A stretch of DNA of 64,000 nucleotides, from assembly GCA_964571235.1 (NCBI GenBank), contig CAZNAI010000004.1, positions 496,001 through 560,000 on the forward strand, in the 5' to 3' direction. Shown one piece after another: positions 49,676 through 59,651 of this stretch; the first letter of the stretch is position 1, and each line of letters starts with the position of its first letter. The translations under genes and the position numbers were made by a program. The stretch is from JACRAV01 sp964571235. GTDB taxonomy: Bacteria > Zixibacteria > MSB-5A5 > GN15 > FEB-12. Under the pieces are notes generated by a model. The model worked only from the letters and a program-made list of their open reading frames with translations, was not told the DNA's origin and searched no databases.

Positions 49676-51571
49676 ATGAACATATACTATAGAAGCTTTT
49701 CATACCTGCGCCCGTATGTCGGCAAGCTGATTGTAGCGTCGATTTCGGCGGCGCTCTTTGCTCTTTTCTCGGGGCTACTTGTGTGGATGGTCGGGCCGCT
49801 CTTAACTACTTTGTTCAATACAAGCGAACTGTCCCTTTTCGGCATGGAAAATCCTTCCGCGGTGGCTCCCGCGGTTCCTGGTTCGGACAGTACTGGTGTT
49901 GTTGTGCCGCTCGGTGGATTCACCGGCGCGGTGGCGGGAATCAAGGAGTCGATGAAGGGGTGGATCGATAGTTTAGTCGGAGGGGGAGACCGCCAGAACA
50001 CGCTGGTGATGTTCTGTGTGCTGATTCTCATCATCACGGCCTTTAAGAATCTGTTTCTGTACCTCCAGGGGTATTTCATGGCCTTTGTCCAGCAATCGGT
50101 GATGAAAGATTTCCGCGATCTGCTCTTTGCCAAATATCAACGACTGTCGCTTGATTATTTTCATCGCCGCCGCACAGGGCAGGTAATATCCCGGATCACC
50201 AATGATGTTGTCGTGCTCAATGACGCGATCGACGTCGGGTTCAACCGGCTGGTGACCGACTCGATCCAGGTGGTGGTCTTCTTTTCGTTTCTAATCATAC
50301 TGAGTTGGAAACTCACGTTGCTGGCTATGATCTGCCTGCCGTTGGTGTTCGGGTTTATCTGGTTCATCGGGCGCAAACTCCGCAAGTACTCCGAGCGTAC
50401 GCAGGAACGAATGGCCGATGTCAATTCAGTGCTTGAGGAAAATGTCAGCAACATGCGGATAGTGAAAGCCTTCTCGATGGAGGAATTCGAGGCGAAAAAG
50501 TTTGTCCAGGCGACGTATGATTATTTTCGCTCGCTCGTGCGCATGACGCGTATCCGTCATTTGGCGACACCGATCAACGATATGCTGGCCACCGGCGCAG
50601 GGATATTGATTTTGCTATATGCCGGTTCGCGCATCTTATCGGGAACCGGCGAGTTGGCGGCAGGGGATTTCATGACCTATGTCGTGTCGATGTTTTCACT
50701 TATCAAACCGGTCAAAGAGCTAAGCCAGATTCATATCAAGTTGCAGGAAGGGATGGCGGCGGCTGATCGAGTGTTCGAAGTGCTCGACACGCCGGAGACG
50801 ATAACGGATCGTTCTTCAGCGCAAGAAATTGTTGAGCTGAAGCGGGAGATCGTCTTCGACAACATTTCTTTCAGATACGATCAGGAGCCGATCTTAGAAC
50901 AGGTATCGATGACCGTCAAACGCGGCGAGGTAGTCGCGGTGGTGGGGCCATCCGGGGCCGGAAAAACGACACTGTTTAATTTGCTCCCGCGCTTTTACGA
51001 TCCCCAGAGTGGGACAATCCGTGTGGACGGTGTGGATCTGCGCGATCTGAAACTGACTTCACTGCGCGGCCTGCTCGGGATTGTGACGCAGGAAACGTAT
51101 TTGTTTCACGATTCGATCAGAAATAACATCGCCTACGGACTGAGCGACATTGCGCTCGACAAGATAGTGGCCGCGGCAAAGATGGCCAATGCGCATGAGT
51201 TTGTGGAGTCGTTTCCGGACGGTTACAACACCGTTGTCGGCAGTCGCGGCGTGCGGCTCTCCGGCGGACAGCGCCAACGGATCGCGATAGCGCGGGCGTT
51301 GCTGAGGGACCCTCAGATATTGTTGTTCGATGAGGCAACTTCGGCGCTGGACACGGAATCGGAACGATTGGTGCAGGAAGCGATTGATCGCCTGCTGGTC
51401 GGCCGTACGACGCTGGTGATCGCGCACCGACTTTCAACGATTAAACATGCCGACAGAATTATTGTGCTCGACAAGGGAAGGATAACCGAAGAGGGGACGC
51501 ACGAGCAACTGATGCAACGGAGCGGAACTTACCACCGGCTGTACACCATGCAATTCCGGGACAACGAATGA
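49676..51571 (+). CDS. ABC exporter, fused permease-ATPase (MsbA-like)
   Basis: 631 residues. Six membrane helices in the first about 370 residues, including the usual RTGQVISRITNDVVVLNDAI and VLEENVSNMRIVKAFSMEEF coupling regions. An insert of about 60 residues between helices 1 and 2 is rich in Gly/Ser. ATPase: Walker A GPSGAGKTT, Q-loop VTQETYLFHDS, signature LSGGQRQRIAIARALLRDPQ, Walker B ILLFDEATSALD. Homodimeric half-transporter, likely lipid A/lipid-linked glycan flippase given the glycosyltransferases that follow with 4- and 8-bp overlaps. Confidence 0.94.
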   Translation: MNIYYRSFSYLRPYVGKLIVASISAALFALFSGLLVWMVGPLLTTLFNTSELSLFGMENPSAVAPAVPGSDSTGVVVPLGGFTGAVAGIKESMKGWIDSLVGGGDRQNTLVMFCVLILIITAFKNLFLYLQGYFMAFVQQSVMKDFRDLLFAKYQRLSLDYFHRRRTGQVISRITNDVVVLNDAIDVGFNRLVTDSIQVVVFFSFLIILSWKLTLLAMICLPLVFGFIWFIGRKLRKYSERTQERMADVNSVLEENVSNMRIVKAFSMEEFEAKKFVQATYDYFRSLVRMTRIRHLATPINDMLATGAGILILLYAGSRILSGTGELAAGDFMTYVVSMFSLIKPVKELSQIHIKLQEGMAAADRVFEVLDTPETITDRSSAQEIVELKREIVFDNISFRYDQEPILEQVSMTVKRGEVVAVVGPSGAGKTTLFNLLPRFYDPQSGTIRVDGVDLRDLKLTSLRGLLGIVTQETYLFHDSIRNNIAYGLSDIALDKIVAAAKMANAHEFVESFPDGYNTVVGSRGVRLSGGQRQRIAIARALLRDPQILLFDEATSALDTESERLVQEAIDRLLVGRTTLVIAHRLSTIKHADRIIVLDKGRITEEGTHEQLMQRSGTYHRLYTMQFRDNE

Positions 51572-52686
51572 ACCTGTTGTTTCTGGATTCCATCGAAGCG
51601 GGAACATTCGGTGGAATGGAAGAGTGGATTCGATTGGTGGCGGTTGGCCTCAAGGCGCGAGGGCATCTGCCGATTGTGGTCGGGCGGGAAGGGTCGGAGT
51701 TTTTGCGTCGGGTCGACGCGTGTGATGTAAAGACCAGCGGATTGCGAATTTCCGGAGATTTCGATCCGGTGACAATCGCGTCTTTGCGGTCGTTGATAGT
51801 ACAGGGAAAAGTTGATGCCGTTTGTGTGAACTTCAATAAGGATGTCCGATTAGGTGGATTGGCGGCCAAGTGGGCGGGGACAGTGCCGGTTGTCTGGTCG
51901 GTCGGCCTTGATATTGCCGGAGATTCGTGGGTGCATCGCACTCTAACGCCAAGATTGATCTCGGGAGTAGTTGTTCCCTCCAATTCACTCAAATGTCAAT
52001 TGCTCGCGCATGGGTACCTGACGGCGGATGACATCGAAGTCGTGCCGATAGGTATCGAAGACATTCCAGGGGCCCAACGAGCGGAGAGCGCGAAACAGAA
52101 ATTGCAGGAACGATTTGCGCTACCGCCTGACTCGCTGGTGGCGGTGACAGTCGGACGATTTGTCGATCAAAAGGGGCACTCGTATTTGATTGCATCATTA
52201 CCGCGCATTGTAAGTCATCACCCCAACCTGCGCTTTTTGTTGTTGGGAGACGGGCCGTTACATGATGCCCTTCAGCGGCAGGCGAATGACTTAGGGGTTG
52301 CGGAGAAAGTAATCTTTGGCGGCATGCGCGACGATGTCGCTGGAATTCTGGCGGGATGCGATGTAATGATCCATCCGTCAGTGGAAGAGCCATTTGGCAT
52401 TGCGATACTTGAAGGAATGCGGGCGGGACTGCCGGTGGTAGCATCGAGAGTCGGCGGGATTCCGGAAGTGTTGGGTGATAGCGCGGGCGGCGTGTTTATC
52501 GAACCCCGCAATCCGAACGCATTAGCCACGGCCGTGAATGATCTGTGTGATCGCCGGGACGAAATTGGTGCGTGGGGTAATGCTAATCGCGTTCGATTTG
52601 AGACGCTCTTCACCGCCGATAAAATGACTGACCGATTGGAGCGGTATTTCGATAGAATCGTGAATCAGGCGGTGGCGCGTGGATAA
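51568..52686 (+). CDS. Glycosyltransferase family 4
   Basis: 372 residues, GT-B fold. FGGMEEWIRLVAVGLKARGH at the N-terminal donor-side helix, PSNSLKCQL, VGRFVDQKGHSYLIASLPRI and the EX7E motif in EEPFGIAILEGMRAGLPVVA. Transfers a hexose-type sugar with retention. Acceptor unknown. ATGA overlap with the ABC exporter and an 8-bp overlap with the next gene, so it is translated as part of a tight glycan operon. Confidence 0.92.
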   Translation: MNLLFLDSIEAGTFGGMEEWIRLVAVGLKARGHLPIVVGREGSEFLRRVDACDVKTSGLRISGDFDPVTIASLRSLIVQGKVDAVCVNFNKDVRLGGLAAKWAGTVPVVWSVGLDIAGDSWVHRTLTPRLISGVVVPSNSLKCQLLAHGYLTADDIEVVPIGIEDIPGAQRAESAKQKLQERFALPPDSLVAVTVGRFVDQKGHSYLIASLPRIVSHHPNLRFLLLGDGPLHDALQRQANDLGVAEKVIFGGMRDDVAGILAGCDVMIHPSVEEPFGIAILEGMRAGLPVVASRVGGIPEVLGDSAGGVFIEPRNPNALATAVNDLCDRRDEIGAWGNANRVRFETLFTADKMTDRLERYFDRIVNQAVARG

Positions 52687-53797
52687 GCTCAAGCCGGTCG
52701 AACATGGGTTCAAAGCAATAGTGTTCAAACTGCTCGCGGGATTTCTCAAGCGTGGGGAGAAAGAATTTCAACCGCTAGATGGCATGAGACTCTCGAAAGT
52801 GCTTTTTCTGCGTCCTGAGAAGATAGGCGATATGGTCATTTCGTTGCCTGTATTCGATGGCCTTCGAGTCGCGTTCCCGCATATCAAACAGTCCATACTT
52901 GCCTCGCCAAAGAATGTCGCGCTGATTGAACATGACCCGCGATTTGAACGGGTCTATTTGTATCGAAAGAACTTGTTTCGCGATCTGGGCGAAATACTGC
53001 GCATGCGCAAAGAGCGATTTGATTGTGTGGTCGATATGATCTGTGACGATTCAGTGACCGCCCTGTTTCTTTCGCAACTCTGTGCACCGGGTAAGCCGCG
53101 TATCGGGGTCGGCAAAGTGAAGTTTCGGCAATATTATGACTATAACTACGACCACCGGATGGGGAACACCGGGCACATCATTCAGAACACACTGGCGTTA
53201 CTCGGGGCATTCGGGCTTGAGCCTGCTACAATGGACCCGTACGCTCGGCCGCACTTTGCCGCCGGTGAACTCGAGCAGGGAAAGACTTTTGTCCAGTCTC
53301 TGAAGCAAGACGGAAAACACACGATAGTAATTGGGTACAATCTCTCGGCTGGTTCACCGACGAGAATTTGGGCGGAAGAGAAGTCAGTTGAGTTGGTGCA
53401 TCGACTGTCCGAACTCGATTTCAACTCGCACGTACTGCTCCTGTGTGCGCCACCCGACCGGAGTCGAGCGCAGAGCATCTTGCAGAAGACCGGCGAGCGA
53501 GTAGCTATTATTCCGGATGGATTCAGTTTGTTGCAAGCCTCGGCGGTGGTGGGTCAACTTGACCTGCTGGTGTCGCCGGATACCTCTATGATTCATATCG
53601 CCCGTTCGTTTCATGTCCCGGTGGTCGGGCTTTACAGCAGGTTTATGAAGAATTTTCTATTGTGGCGGCCGTTCGGTCAGGAGGCAGGGGCAGTTCTCTC
53701 CGGCAATGATGACAATATCTTTGATATTTCTGTCGATCAGGTCATGGCGAGTGTGCGCGAGGTTCTGAGTAGCTCCAGAGAGGTGGAGCGATCATGA
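52679..53797 (+). CDS. Glycosyltransferase family 9 (heptosyltransferase-like), copy 1
   Basis: 372 residues from GTG 52679. GT9/heptosyltransferase markers: VLFLRPEKIGDMVISLPVFD, SILASPKNVALIEHDPRF, VIGYNLSAGSPTRIWAEEKS and LLVSPDTSMIHIARSFHVPV. Family uses ADP-heptose or similar to build inner-core LPS, normally inverting. Copy 2 lies two genes downstream. It differs enough that the two likely add different sugars. Overlaps GT4 and GT2 neighbours by 8 and 4 bp. Confidence 0.9.
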   Translation: MDKLKPVEHGFKAIVFKLLAGFLKRGEKEFQPLDGMRLSKVLFLRPEKIGDMVISLPVFDGLRVAFPHIKQSILASPKNVALIEHDPRFERVYLYRKNLFRDLGEILRMRKERFDCVVDMICDDSVTALFLSQLCAPGKPRIGVGKVKFRQYYDYNYDHRMGNTGHIIQNTLALLGAFGLEPATMDPYARPHFAAGELEQGKTFVQSLKQDGKHTIVIGYNLSAGSPTRIWAEEKSVELVHRLSELDFNSHVLLLCAPPDRSRAQSILQKTGERVAIIPDGFSLLQASAVVGQLDLLVSPDTSMIHIARSFHVPVVGLYSRFMKNFLLWRPFGQEAGAVLSGNDDNIFDISVDQVMASVREVLSSSREVERS

Positions 53798-54549
53798 GTC
53801 TATCGGTGATTGTCATCACGCGCAATGAAGAGGCGAATCTGCGGCGCTGTCTTGAGTCGGTGAGATTTGCCGACCAAATTGTTGTTGTCGATAGCGGTTC
53901 GACTGACGGAACCATGGATATTGCGAGGCTGTTCAATGCCGAATTGTATCAAATTGAATGGGCCGGATTCGGAGAGGCGAAACAGTTTGCGTTGTCTAGG
54001 GCGAAGTCGGAGTGGGTGCTTTCTATCGATGCGGACGAGGAGGTCTCAGTGGAATTGGCCGCGGAGATCAAGAGAATCATCACTCAAGCCGACTCTGCCG
54101 CCGGCTACGAGATGCCCCGGCTGACCAATTTTCTCGGCAAGTGGATTTACCATTGCGGATGGTACCCTGACCGTGTAGTGCGACTGTTTCGGCGCACAGC
54201 CGGGCGGTTTACGCCGGATATCGTTCACGAACGGGCAGTTGTTGACGGCCAAGTGGGGCGATGCAAAGGGCATCTGCTTCATTATAGCTACCCATCGCTT
54301 GAGGTCTATTTTGAAAAATTCAATCGGTACACCACTGAGGGGGCCGAGTTGGAGGCGTCGCGCGGGAAGATCGCCGGTCTGTTCGATCTGACAATTCGGC
54401 CGGGCGTGGCGTTCATCAAACATTATATTTCTAAAGCCGGATTCTTAGATGGAGTTGAAGGCTTGATGATTTCCGCTCTATCAGCCGTCGCAGTGTTTGT
54501 CAAATATGCCAAACTCCGTGATCGAAACCGGCAAAAGCTATCTCAGTGA
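53794..54549 (+). CDS. Glycosyltransferase family 2 (KdtX/WaaE-like)
   Basis: 251 residues. GT-A fold with VIVITRNEEANLRRCLESVR, DQIVVVDSGSTDGTMDIARL, WVLSIDADEEVSVELAAEIK (DxD-type) and GWYPDRVVRLFRRTAGRFTP, the signature of WaaE/KdtX beta-1,4-glucosyltransferases of LPS core. It starts with an ATGA overlap and ends 10 bp before the next gene. Confidence 0.92.
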   Translation: MSLSVIVITRNEEANLRRCLESVRFADQIVVVDSGSTDGTMDIARLFNAELYQIEWAGFGEAKQFALSRAKSEWVLSIDADEEVSVELAAEIKRIITQADSAAGYEMPRLTNFLGKWIYHCGWYPDRVVRLFRRTAGRFTPDIVHERAVVDGQVGRCKGHLLHYSYPSLEVYFEKFNRYTTEGAELEASRGKIAGLFDLTIRPGVAFIKHYISKAGFLDGVEGLMISALSAVAVFVKYAKLRDRNRQKLSQ

Positions 54550-54559
54550 AAGGCGCACG

Positions 54560-55615
54560 GTGAGTCAGAAACTCGAGTTGCCAAAAGGATCAAAGATACT
54601 GGTCTGCCGAACCGATCGGATTGGCGATTTGCTATTGGCGGTGCCGGTGGCAGAATCGATCAAATTGCGCCATCCCGATTGTGACGTGCATGTCATGGCC
54701 TCGCTGTATGCCTCACCACTTCTTGAGAATAATCCGCACATTGACGGTATAGTTCGTGTTCAAGTCGATCAGCTCATAAACAATGGGCGGTATCGTGTCG
54801 AGTTGCAGTCCAAAGTCGCCAAGGCGGGATACGAGGCGGCGGTGGTGATCTATCCCGACCCGAATATTTGTCGTCTGCTGTATAAAGTTGGGGTGCCGCA
54901 CCGGATTGGAACCTCACGGCGCTTTCACTCGCTTTATTTCAATCATTATATCCACCACAGTCGGAAAGCAAATGTCCAGCATGAGTTGGTGTACAATCTG
55001 GATTTTCTGCGGTTTTTTGCAAACGGCCCCACGGTCACCCAGCCGGCTGTGCATTTGATCGAACGCGACCGGAAAGGCGCGGAAGCGCTGTTATCCTCAA
55101 AGTCGGTTGCGGGCGACTTCGTACTGATTCATCCCGGTTCCGGCGGTTCGGCCGACCGGTGGCCGCTTGAGCAGTTCCTCAAATTGGCCGATCTATTGCA
55201 GGGTGAAAAGGTCCAGGTGGTGATAAGCGGGTCACAAAGCGAAGCGGCACAGATTGGAGAGGTGTCGAGGCGTTTGGGTGTTTCAGTGCCTACAATTGCC
55301 GGCGACACAGATTTGCGGACACTTGGGGCGATCCTCGAACGTGCCAGATTAGTGGTATCAAATTCCACCGGGCCGCTTCATTTGGCGGCCGCAGTTGGTA
55401 CACGTGTCATCGGTTTATATCCCGGCAAGCGAGTCATGTCCCCGGTCCGATGGGGACCGGTTGGAACGGGGCATCAGGTGATTCAGCCCACAATTTCCTG
55501 TCGCTGTACCGGGAAGCGGTGCGAGTGCATGAAAGCGATCCGAGTGGAGAATGTGCATGCGGCAGTGATAGCGGCGCTGAACACGACTGAGCATGGGACT
55601 GGACAACTGATATGA
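54560..55615 (+). CDS. Glycosyltransferase family 9 (heptosyltransferase-like), copy 2
   Basis: 351 residues from GTG 54560, which has AAAGG 8 nt upstream and follows the GT2 stop by 10 bp. An upstream start (ATG 54506) would overlap GT2 by 44 bp. GT9 features: KILVCRTDRIGDLLLAVPVA, IHPGSGGSADRWPLEQFLKL, VVSNSTGPLHLAAAVGTRVI and GLYPGKRVMSPVRWGP. The C-terminus has a Cys pair (CRCTGKRCEC). Likely a second core heptosyl- or related transferase. ATGA overlap with spoT. Confidence 0.9.
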   Translation: MSQKLELPKGSKILVCRTDRIGDLLLAVPVAESIKLRHPDCDVHVMASLYASPLLENNPHIDGIVRVQVDQLINNGRYRVELQSKVAKAGYEAAVVIYPDPNICRLLYKVGVPHRIGTSRRFHSLYFNHYIHHSRKANVQHELVYNLDFLRFFANGPTVTQPAVHLIERDRKGAEALLSSKSVAGDFVLIHPGSGGSADRWPLEQFLKLADLLQGEKVQVVISGSQSEAAQIGEVSRRLGVSVPTIAGDTDLRTLGAILERARLVVSNSTGPLHLAAAVGTRVIGLYPGKRVMSPVRWGPVGTGHQVIQPTISCRCTGKRCECMKAIRVENVHAAVIAALNTTEHGTGQLI

Positions 55616-57771
55616 ACCTCGCTGAGTTCATTATCCATATTGAGGCGTACAATTCAAACCTCGATGTCGGCCTGATCCGTCGTGCCTATGAGTTTTCCGA
55701 TAAGGCGCACGAGGGACAAAAGCGGGTCTCGGGGGAGCCGTATGTTGAGCACTGCCTCGAAGTCGCTTTCGTGCTGGCCGAAATGCACATGGATTCCGAG
55801 ACGATTGTCGCGGGGATCGTGCATGATGTTGTCGAAGACACCCATCACACGCTTGAAGATATTCGCAGGGAATTCGGCGACGATGTCGCTGAGTTGGTCG
55901 ATGGTGTCACCAAGATCGGCGCGGTGCATTTCAATTCGTACGAGGAAGGGCAGGTCGAGTATTTCCGCAAGATGCTCCTGTCTATGGCCAAAGATATCAG
56001 AGTAATTCTCATCAAGTTGGCAGACCGGATGCACAACATGCGCACGCTCGAAGCGCTTCCGGCGGAGAAACAGCAACGGATTGCTCTTGAGACCCGCGAT
56101 GTCTATTGCCCTCTGGCGCACCGTCTCGGAATTCACAAGCTCAAGGAAGAACTTGAAGATTTGTCGTTTAAGTATCTCGATCAGGCGACCTACGACGATT
56201 TAGCCCAGCGAGTGAAGGAAAAGAAGGCCGAGCGTGAGGCGTACATTGCCGAAGTTGTCGTGCCGATCAAAGAGGCGCTGGCCAAAGATTCAATCTTCGC
56301 GACAGTCTACGGGCGGGCCAAACATTTGTCGTCGATTTATCGAAAAATTCGATATCGCAAAGTTCCGTTTGAGCAGATCTACGACCTGCTGGCAATCCGT
56401 GTGCTGGTAAACAGCGAGCGGGAGTGCTATCACACAATGGGGATTATCCACTCAATGTGGAAACCGGTGCCTGACCGATTCCACGATTATATAGCCACGC
56501 CCAAGCCGAATGGATACCGCTCATTGCACACGACCGTATTCGGGCCGCGTAATAAGATGGTCGAGATTCAAATCCGCACCCACCAGATGCACCACGAAGC
56601 GGAAAACGGAATCGCCGCTCATTGGCTGTACAAAGAGGGTCGCCAGCAGATGAGCCGCGACGACCGCCAGATGGTCTGGCTACGTGACGTGCTTGAATGG
56701 CAGAAAGACCTGACCAATCCGTCCGAATTTTTGGAATATCTCAAGATGGATTTGTACTCAGAGGATATCTTTGTGTACACACCTAATGGAAAGTTGATTC
56801 ACCTTCCGCGCGGATCAACGCCGCTGGACTTTGCATTTCTCGTCCACACGGAAGTCGGACTTCATTGCGCCGGCGCCAAAATCAACGGACGATTACAGCC
56901 GCTTTCAACCCAGCTTCAGTCCGGCGACCAGGTGGAGGTGATTACCAATCCGAACCGGACACCTTCGCACGATTGGCTCAAGCTCGTCAAGACTTCATAT
57001 GCGCGTACCAAGATACGTCGCTGGCTCAAACAGGTGGGGTTCGAGCAGTCGGTGAAACTGGGGCGTCAAATTATAGAGCGAAAGCTCAAAGAGGCGCGGG
57101 TGGAATTCCCGCCCGAAGACAAATTGCAGGAATTCGCCGAACAGCTCAATAAGAAATCGCCCGACGAATTGCTGGCGTCGATTGGCAATGGCTCGCTCTC
57201 GTCCGGATCACTGGTCAATTTGATTGTCCCGGAAGAAACGCCGGTGGCGCCGGGGTTTGTCGAGAAAGCACTTGAACGGATTCGCGGCTCCAAGGGAGTG
57301 CGGGTGCAGGGGCTGGATAATATGATGTTTCGATTTGCCGGTTGCTGTCAGCCGGTGCCGGGGGAAGATATCGTTGGTTTTATTACACGGGGACGAGGGG
57401 TCACGGTGCACCATTCCGACTGCCATGCCGCAGTAGAGCTGGGGAACCGGTACCCGGAGCGGAAAATTGCAGTCAGTTGGGATGCCGGCCCAAAGCAGTC
57501 ATTTGTTGTTCAGCTTGAAATGGTGGTCGAGGATCGCAAGAATATGCTCCGCGATGTGACACAGGCCATTGCCGATTCGGATACTAATGTGCGTGGCGCC
57601 GAGATGACGACGCAGGACACCACCGCTCACGGCCGGTTTGTGATCGAAGTGTCCGGTCTGTCGCACTTAAACCGGGTGATCGACAAAGTTCGTAAGATCA
57701 AAGGGGTGGTGTCGGTTCATCGGGCACGGCGCGGGGAAGACGCCGATTTGGAATCTTCCCCGCCGTCCTGA
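55612..57771 (+). CDS. spoT: Bifunctional (p)ppGpp synthetase/hydrolase (RelA/SpoT, Rel)
   Basis: 719 residues, normal full length. Controls ppGpp levels in the stringent response. HD hydrolase domain (about 45-155) with VAGIVHDVVEDTHHTLEDIR. Synthetase domain (about 235-350) with YGRAKHLSSIYRKI and TPKPNGYRSLHTTVFGP. TGS domain (about 385-445; DIFVYTPNGKLIHLPRG). Zinc-finger/helical linker FAGCCQPVPGEDIVGFITRG and ACT domain at the end (VQLEMVVEDRKNMLRDVTQA). Intact HD suggests both activities. Last gene of a surface-glycan operon, overlapping the GT9 gene by 4 bp. Confidence 0.96.
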   Translation: MNLAEFIIHIEAYNSNLDVGLIRRAYEFSDKAHEGQKRVSGEPYVEHCLEVAFVLAEMHMDSETIVAGIVHDVVEDTHHTLEDIRREFGDDVAELVDGVTKIGAVHFNSYEEGQVEYFRKMLLSMAKDIRVILIKLADRMHNMRTLEALPAEKQQRIALETRDVYCPLAHRLGIHKLKEELEDLSFKYLDQATYDDLAQRVKEKKAEREAYIAEVVVPIKEALAKDSIFATVYGRAKHLSSIYRKIRYRKVPFEQIYDLLAIRVLVNSERECYHTMGIIHSMWKPVPDRFHDYIATPKPNGYRSLHTTVFGPRNKMVEIQIRTHQMHHEAENGIAAHWLYKEGRQQMSRDDRQMVWLRDVLEWQKDLTNPSEFLEYLKMDLYSEDIFVYTPNGKLIHLPRGSTPLDFAFLVHTEVGLHCAGAKINGRLQPLSTQLQSGDQVEVITNPNRTPSHDWLKLVKTSYARTKIRRWLKQVGFEQSVKLGRQIIERKLKEARVEFPPEDKLQEFAEQLNKKSPDELLASIGNGSLSSGSLVNLIVPEETPVAPGFVEKALERIRGSKGVRVQGLDNMMFRFAGCCQPVPGEDIVGFITRGRGVTVHHSDCHAAVELGNRYPERKIAVSWDAGPKQSFVVQLEMVVEDRKNMLRDVTQAIADSDTNVRGAEMTTQDTTAHGRFVIEVSGLSHLNRVIDKVRKIKGVVSVHRARRGEDADLESSPPS

Positions 57772-57779
57772 CTTTTCTA

Positions 57780-59486
57780 CTACTTGAAATTCACTTGCAG
57801 TGAGAGCGTGTCGACTCCGCGCTCGAGTGTGACCTGACATGAGTCGCCTTTGCGGAATTTTCCGAGTGCGCTCATGTAGGCATAGATGTCGTCAATCTTG
57901 TATTGACCCATCTGAATGATCACATCGCCCTTGAGAATGCCGGCTTTTTCGGCTGGGCGATCAGGGGAGACGCCATCGACTCGCATTCCCTTGACGGTGG
58001 CGACATAATCGGGCATGACACCCATCGTGACCGAGAACGAGCGCATCCGGCTTCCTTCGGGGTCTTTAGTCTTGGCGAAGACGAGGTGGCCGCCCGCCTG
58101 ATCGAAATGATCGACGATCCTGGTAATCAAAGAGGTGACTTGTACCACTCCGTGAGTATCGACCTTCTCAAGCACGTCTTCGGGTTTATGATAATCTTCA
58201 TGCTGGCCGGTGAAGAAGAAGAGCACCGGGATGCCGTTGTTGTAGAAGGCGGTCACGTCTGACGGGGCGGTGCCGGTTTCTTGGAATGACAATTTCATCG
58301 TCGAGTCGGTAAATGTACTGTCGAAGTACTTCTTGAACTGATCGCAGGTTCCGGTGCCAAAGATCACCAGACCCTTGTCCAGAGCGCGGAGGCGTCCCAC
58401 CATATCGAGATTGATCATCATTCTGATTTTGCCGGAATCAACCGTCCAATGCCGAACGTACCAGGCCGAACCCAAAAGCCCAGATTCTTCACCTGAGAAT
58501 CCCGCAAACAGAATTGAATAGCGGAGGCTGGCCTTGTTCGCCACGAAATACCGGGCCAACTCCATCATCGCGGCGGTACCCGACGCGTTGTCGTCGGCTC
58601 CGTAGTGAATCTTCTTCTCCTTGCCCAGATACCGGGAGCTTCCTTTGCCTCCCCAGCCAAGATGATCAAAGTGCGCACCGATGACGACTGTGGTGTCGTT
58701 GCCAGTCGGAAGATATCCCAGGACATTGTACCCGGTGTCTTTGATCGGGATAAGTTCGGTCTGACCGATAGTCTTAAATGACGTCATGGTGTCAATGCTC
58801 ATGCCCAGTTTTTCAATCCCCTTGCGACGCAGGAAAATGACAGGGATGTCTTTTACCGCGACATGGGCCCCGCCCATGCTCATGAGCGTGTCGTCCTGAT
58901 CGGACGGCGTAACCAGAAAAACTGCCGCCGCTTTGTGGGCGATGGCGTTGGATATCTTGTCGGTGATCGAGCTGTATTTGCTGAAATCGACGTGGGGATT
59001 GACCTCGGCCTTGGGCGCATCGCGCAACATCACAACCGCTTTGCCTTCGACCGTCAACCCTTTGTAGTCATCGTAGGCGGAATCTTCGGTGGTAATGCCG
59101 AACCCCACGGGCACGACCTCGGCAAACTCGAAGCTCTTGGAAGCCGATTGGTACATCGGCAAGAATTCTTCTCGTAAGGTCAGCGTGGTGCCGTTGATCA
59201 CCAGCTTGTTTCCGGGACCGAAGTCTATTTGTTTGTTGAACGGAAACGACTGCAGGTATTCGCCATTTTCACCTTTCGGCTCAAGGCCGAGTTGTTTGAA
59301 AACGCCCTGGATGTACATCGCCGCTTTCCACTCGCCCGGTTCGCCGACTTCGCGTCCTTCGAGCGAATCGGAGGCAAGCACGCCAATGTGTCGGTAGATT
59401 GAATCGGCCGAGATGACGTATTCCGCACGTACAAACGCGGGAAGGGCCAGCAGTAGCGCAAATACGAGAATTGTTTTTTGTTTCAT
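57780..59486 (-). CDS. Secreted M28-family aminopeptidase with PA and PDZ domains
   Basis: 568 residues. Signal peptide at the N-terminus (TILVFALLLALPAFVRAEYV). PA insert (about 115-230; GLTVEGKAVVMLRDAPKA, ISNAIAHKAAAVFLVTPS). M28 zinc ligands: GAHFDHLGWGGKG, IHYGADDNASGTAAMMELAR, FAGFSGEESGLLGSAWYVRH, MINLDMVGRLRALDKGL and the later Ser/His-containing DYHKPEDVLEKV. C-terminal PDZ (about 480-560; VKGMRVDGVSPDRPAEKAGI). Typical FCB periplasmic/extracellular peptidase. Convergent with spoT by 8 bp. Confidence 0.94.
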   Translation of the reverse strand: MKQKTILVFALLLALPAFVRAEYVISADSIYRHIGVLASDSLEGREVGEPGEWKAAMYIQGVFKQLGLEPKGENGEYLQSFPFNKQIDFGPGNKLVINGTTLTLREEFLPMYQSASKSFEFAEVVPVGFGITTEDSAYDDYKGLTVEGKAVVMLRDAPKAEVNPHVDFSKYSSITDKISNAIAHKAAAVFLVTPSDQDDTLMSMGGAHVAVKDIPVIFLRRKGIEKLGMSIDTMTSFKTIGQTELIPIKDTGYNVLGYLPTGNDTTVVIGAHFDHLGWGGKGSSRYLGKEKKIHYGADDNASGTAAMMELARYFVANKASLRYSILFAGFSGEESGLLGSAWYVRHWTVDSGKIRMMINLDMVGRLRALDKGLVIFGTGTCDQFKKYFDSTFTDSTMKLSFQETGTAPSDVTAFYNNGIPVLFFFTGQHEDYHKPEDVLEKVDTHGVVQVTSLITRIVDHFDQAGGHLVFAKTKDPEGSRMRSFSVTMGVMPDYVATVKGMRVDGVSPDRPAEKAGILKGDVIIQMGQYKIDDIYAYMSALGKFRKGDSCQVTLERGVDTLSLQVNFK

Positions 59487-59528
59487 AACTCCTACTTTGT
59501 ACTAATAAGTTCCATGTACGAAGGGGAG

Positions 59529-59557
59529 AATATAGATCGATTCGGGCAGGTTGTCAT
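59529..59557 (-). promoter_or_regulatory. Promoter of the M28 peptidase
   Basis: On the minus strand ATGACA (59552-59557), 17-bp spacer, TATATT (59529-59534). Predicted start near 59522, leader about 36 nt. Confidence 0.6.
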
Positions 59558-59585
59558 CCCCTTTTCTGCGAAGCGTGTAAAATGT

Positions 59586-59613
59586 TTGCCGGGCCGGGTG
59601 AAATGTGTATATT
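59586..59613 (+). promoter_or_regulatory. Promoter of the zinc-ribbon TPR gene
   Basis: TTGCCG 59586-59591, 16-bp spacer, TATATT 59608-59613. Predicted start near 59620. Divergent from the M28 promoter. Confidence 0.55.
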
Positions 59614-59651
59614 TTGACAAAGACAATGACTCACATAGGAATGACACTGGC

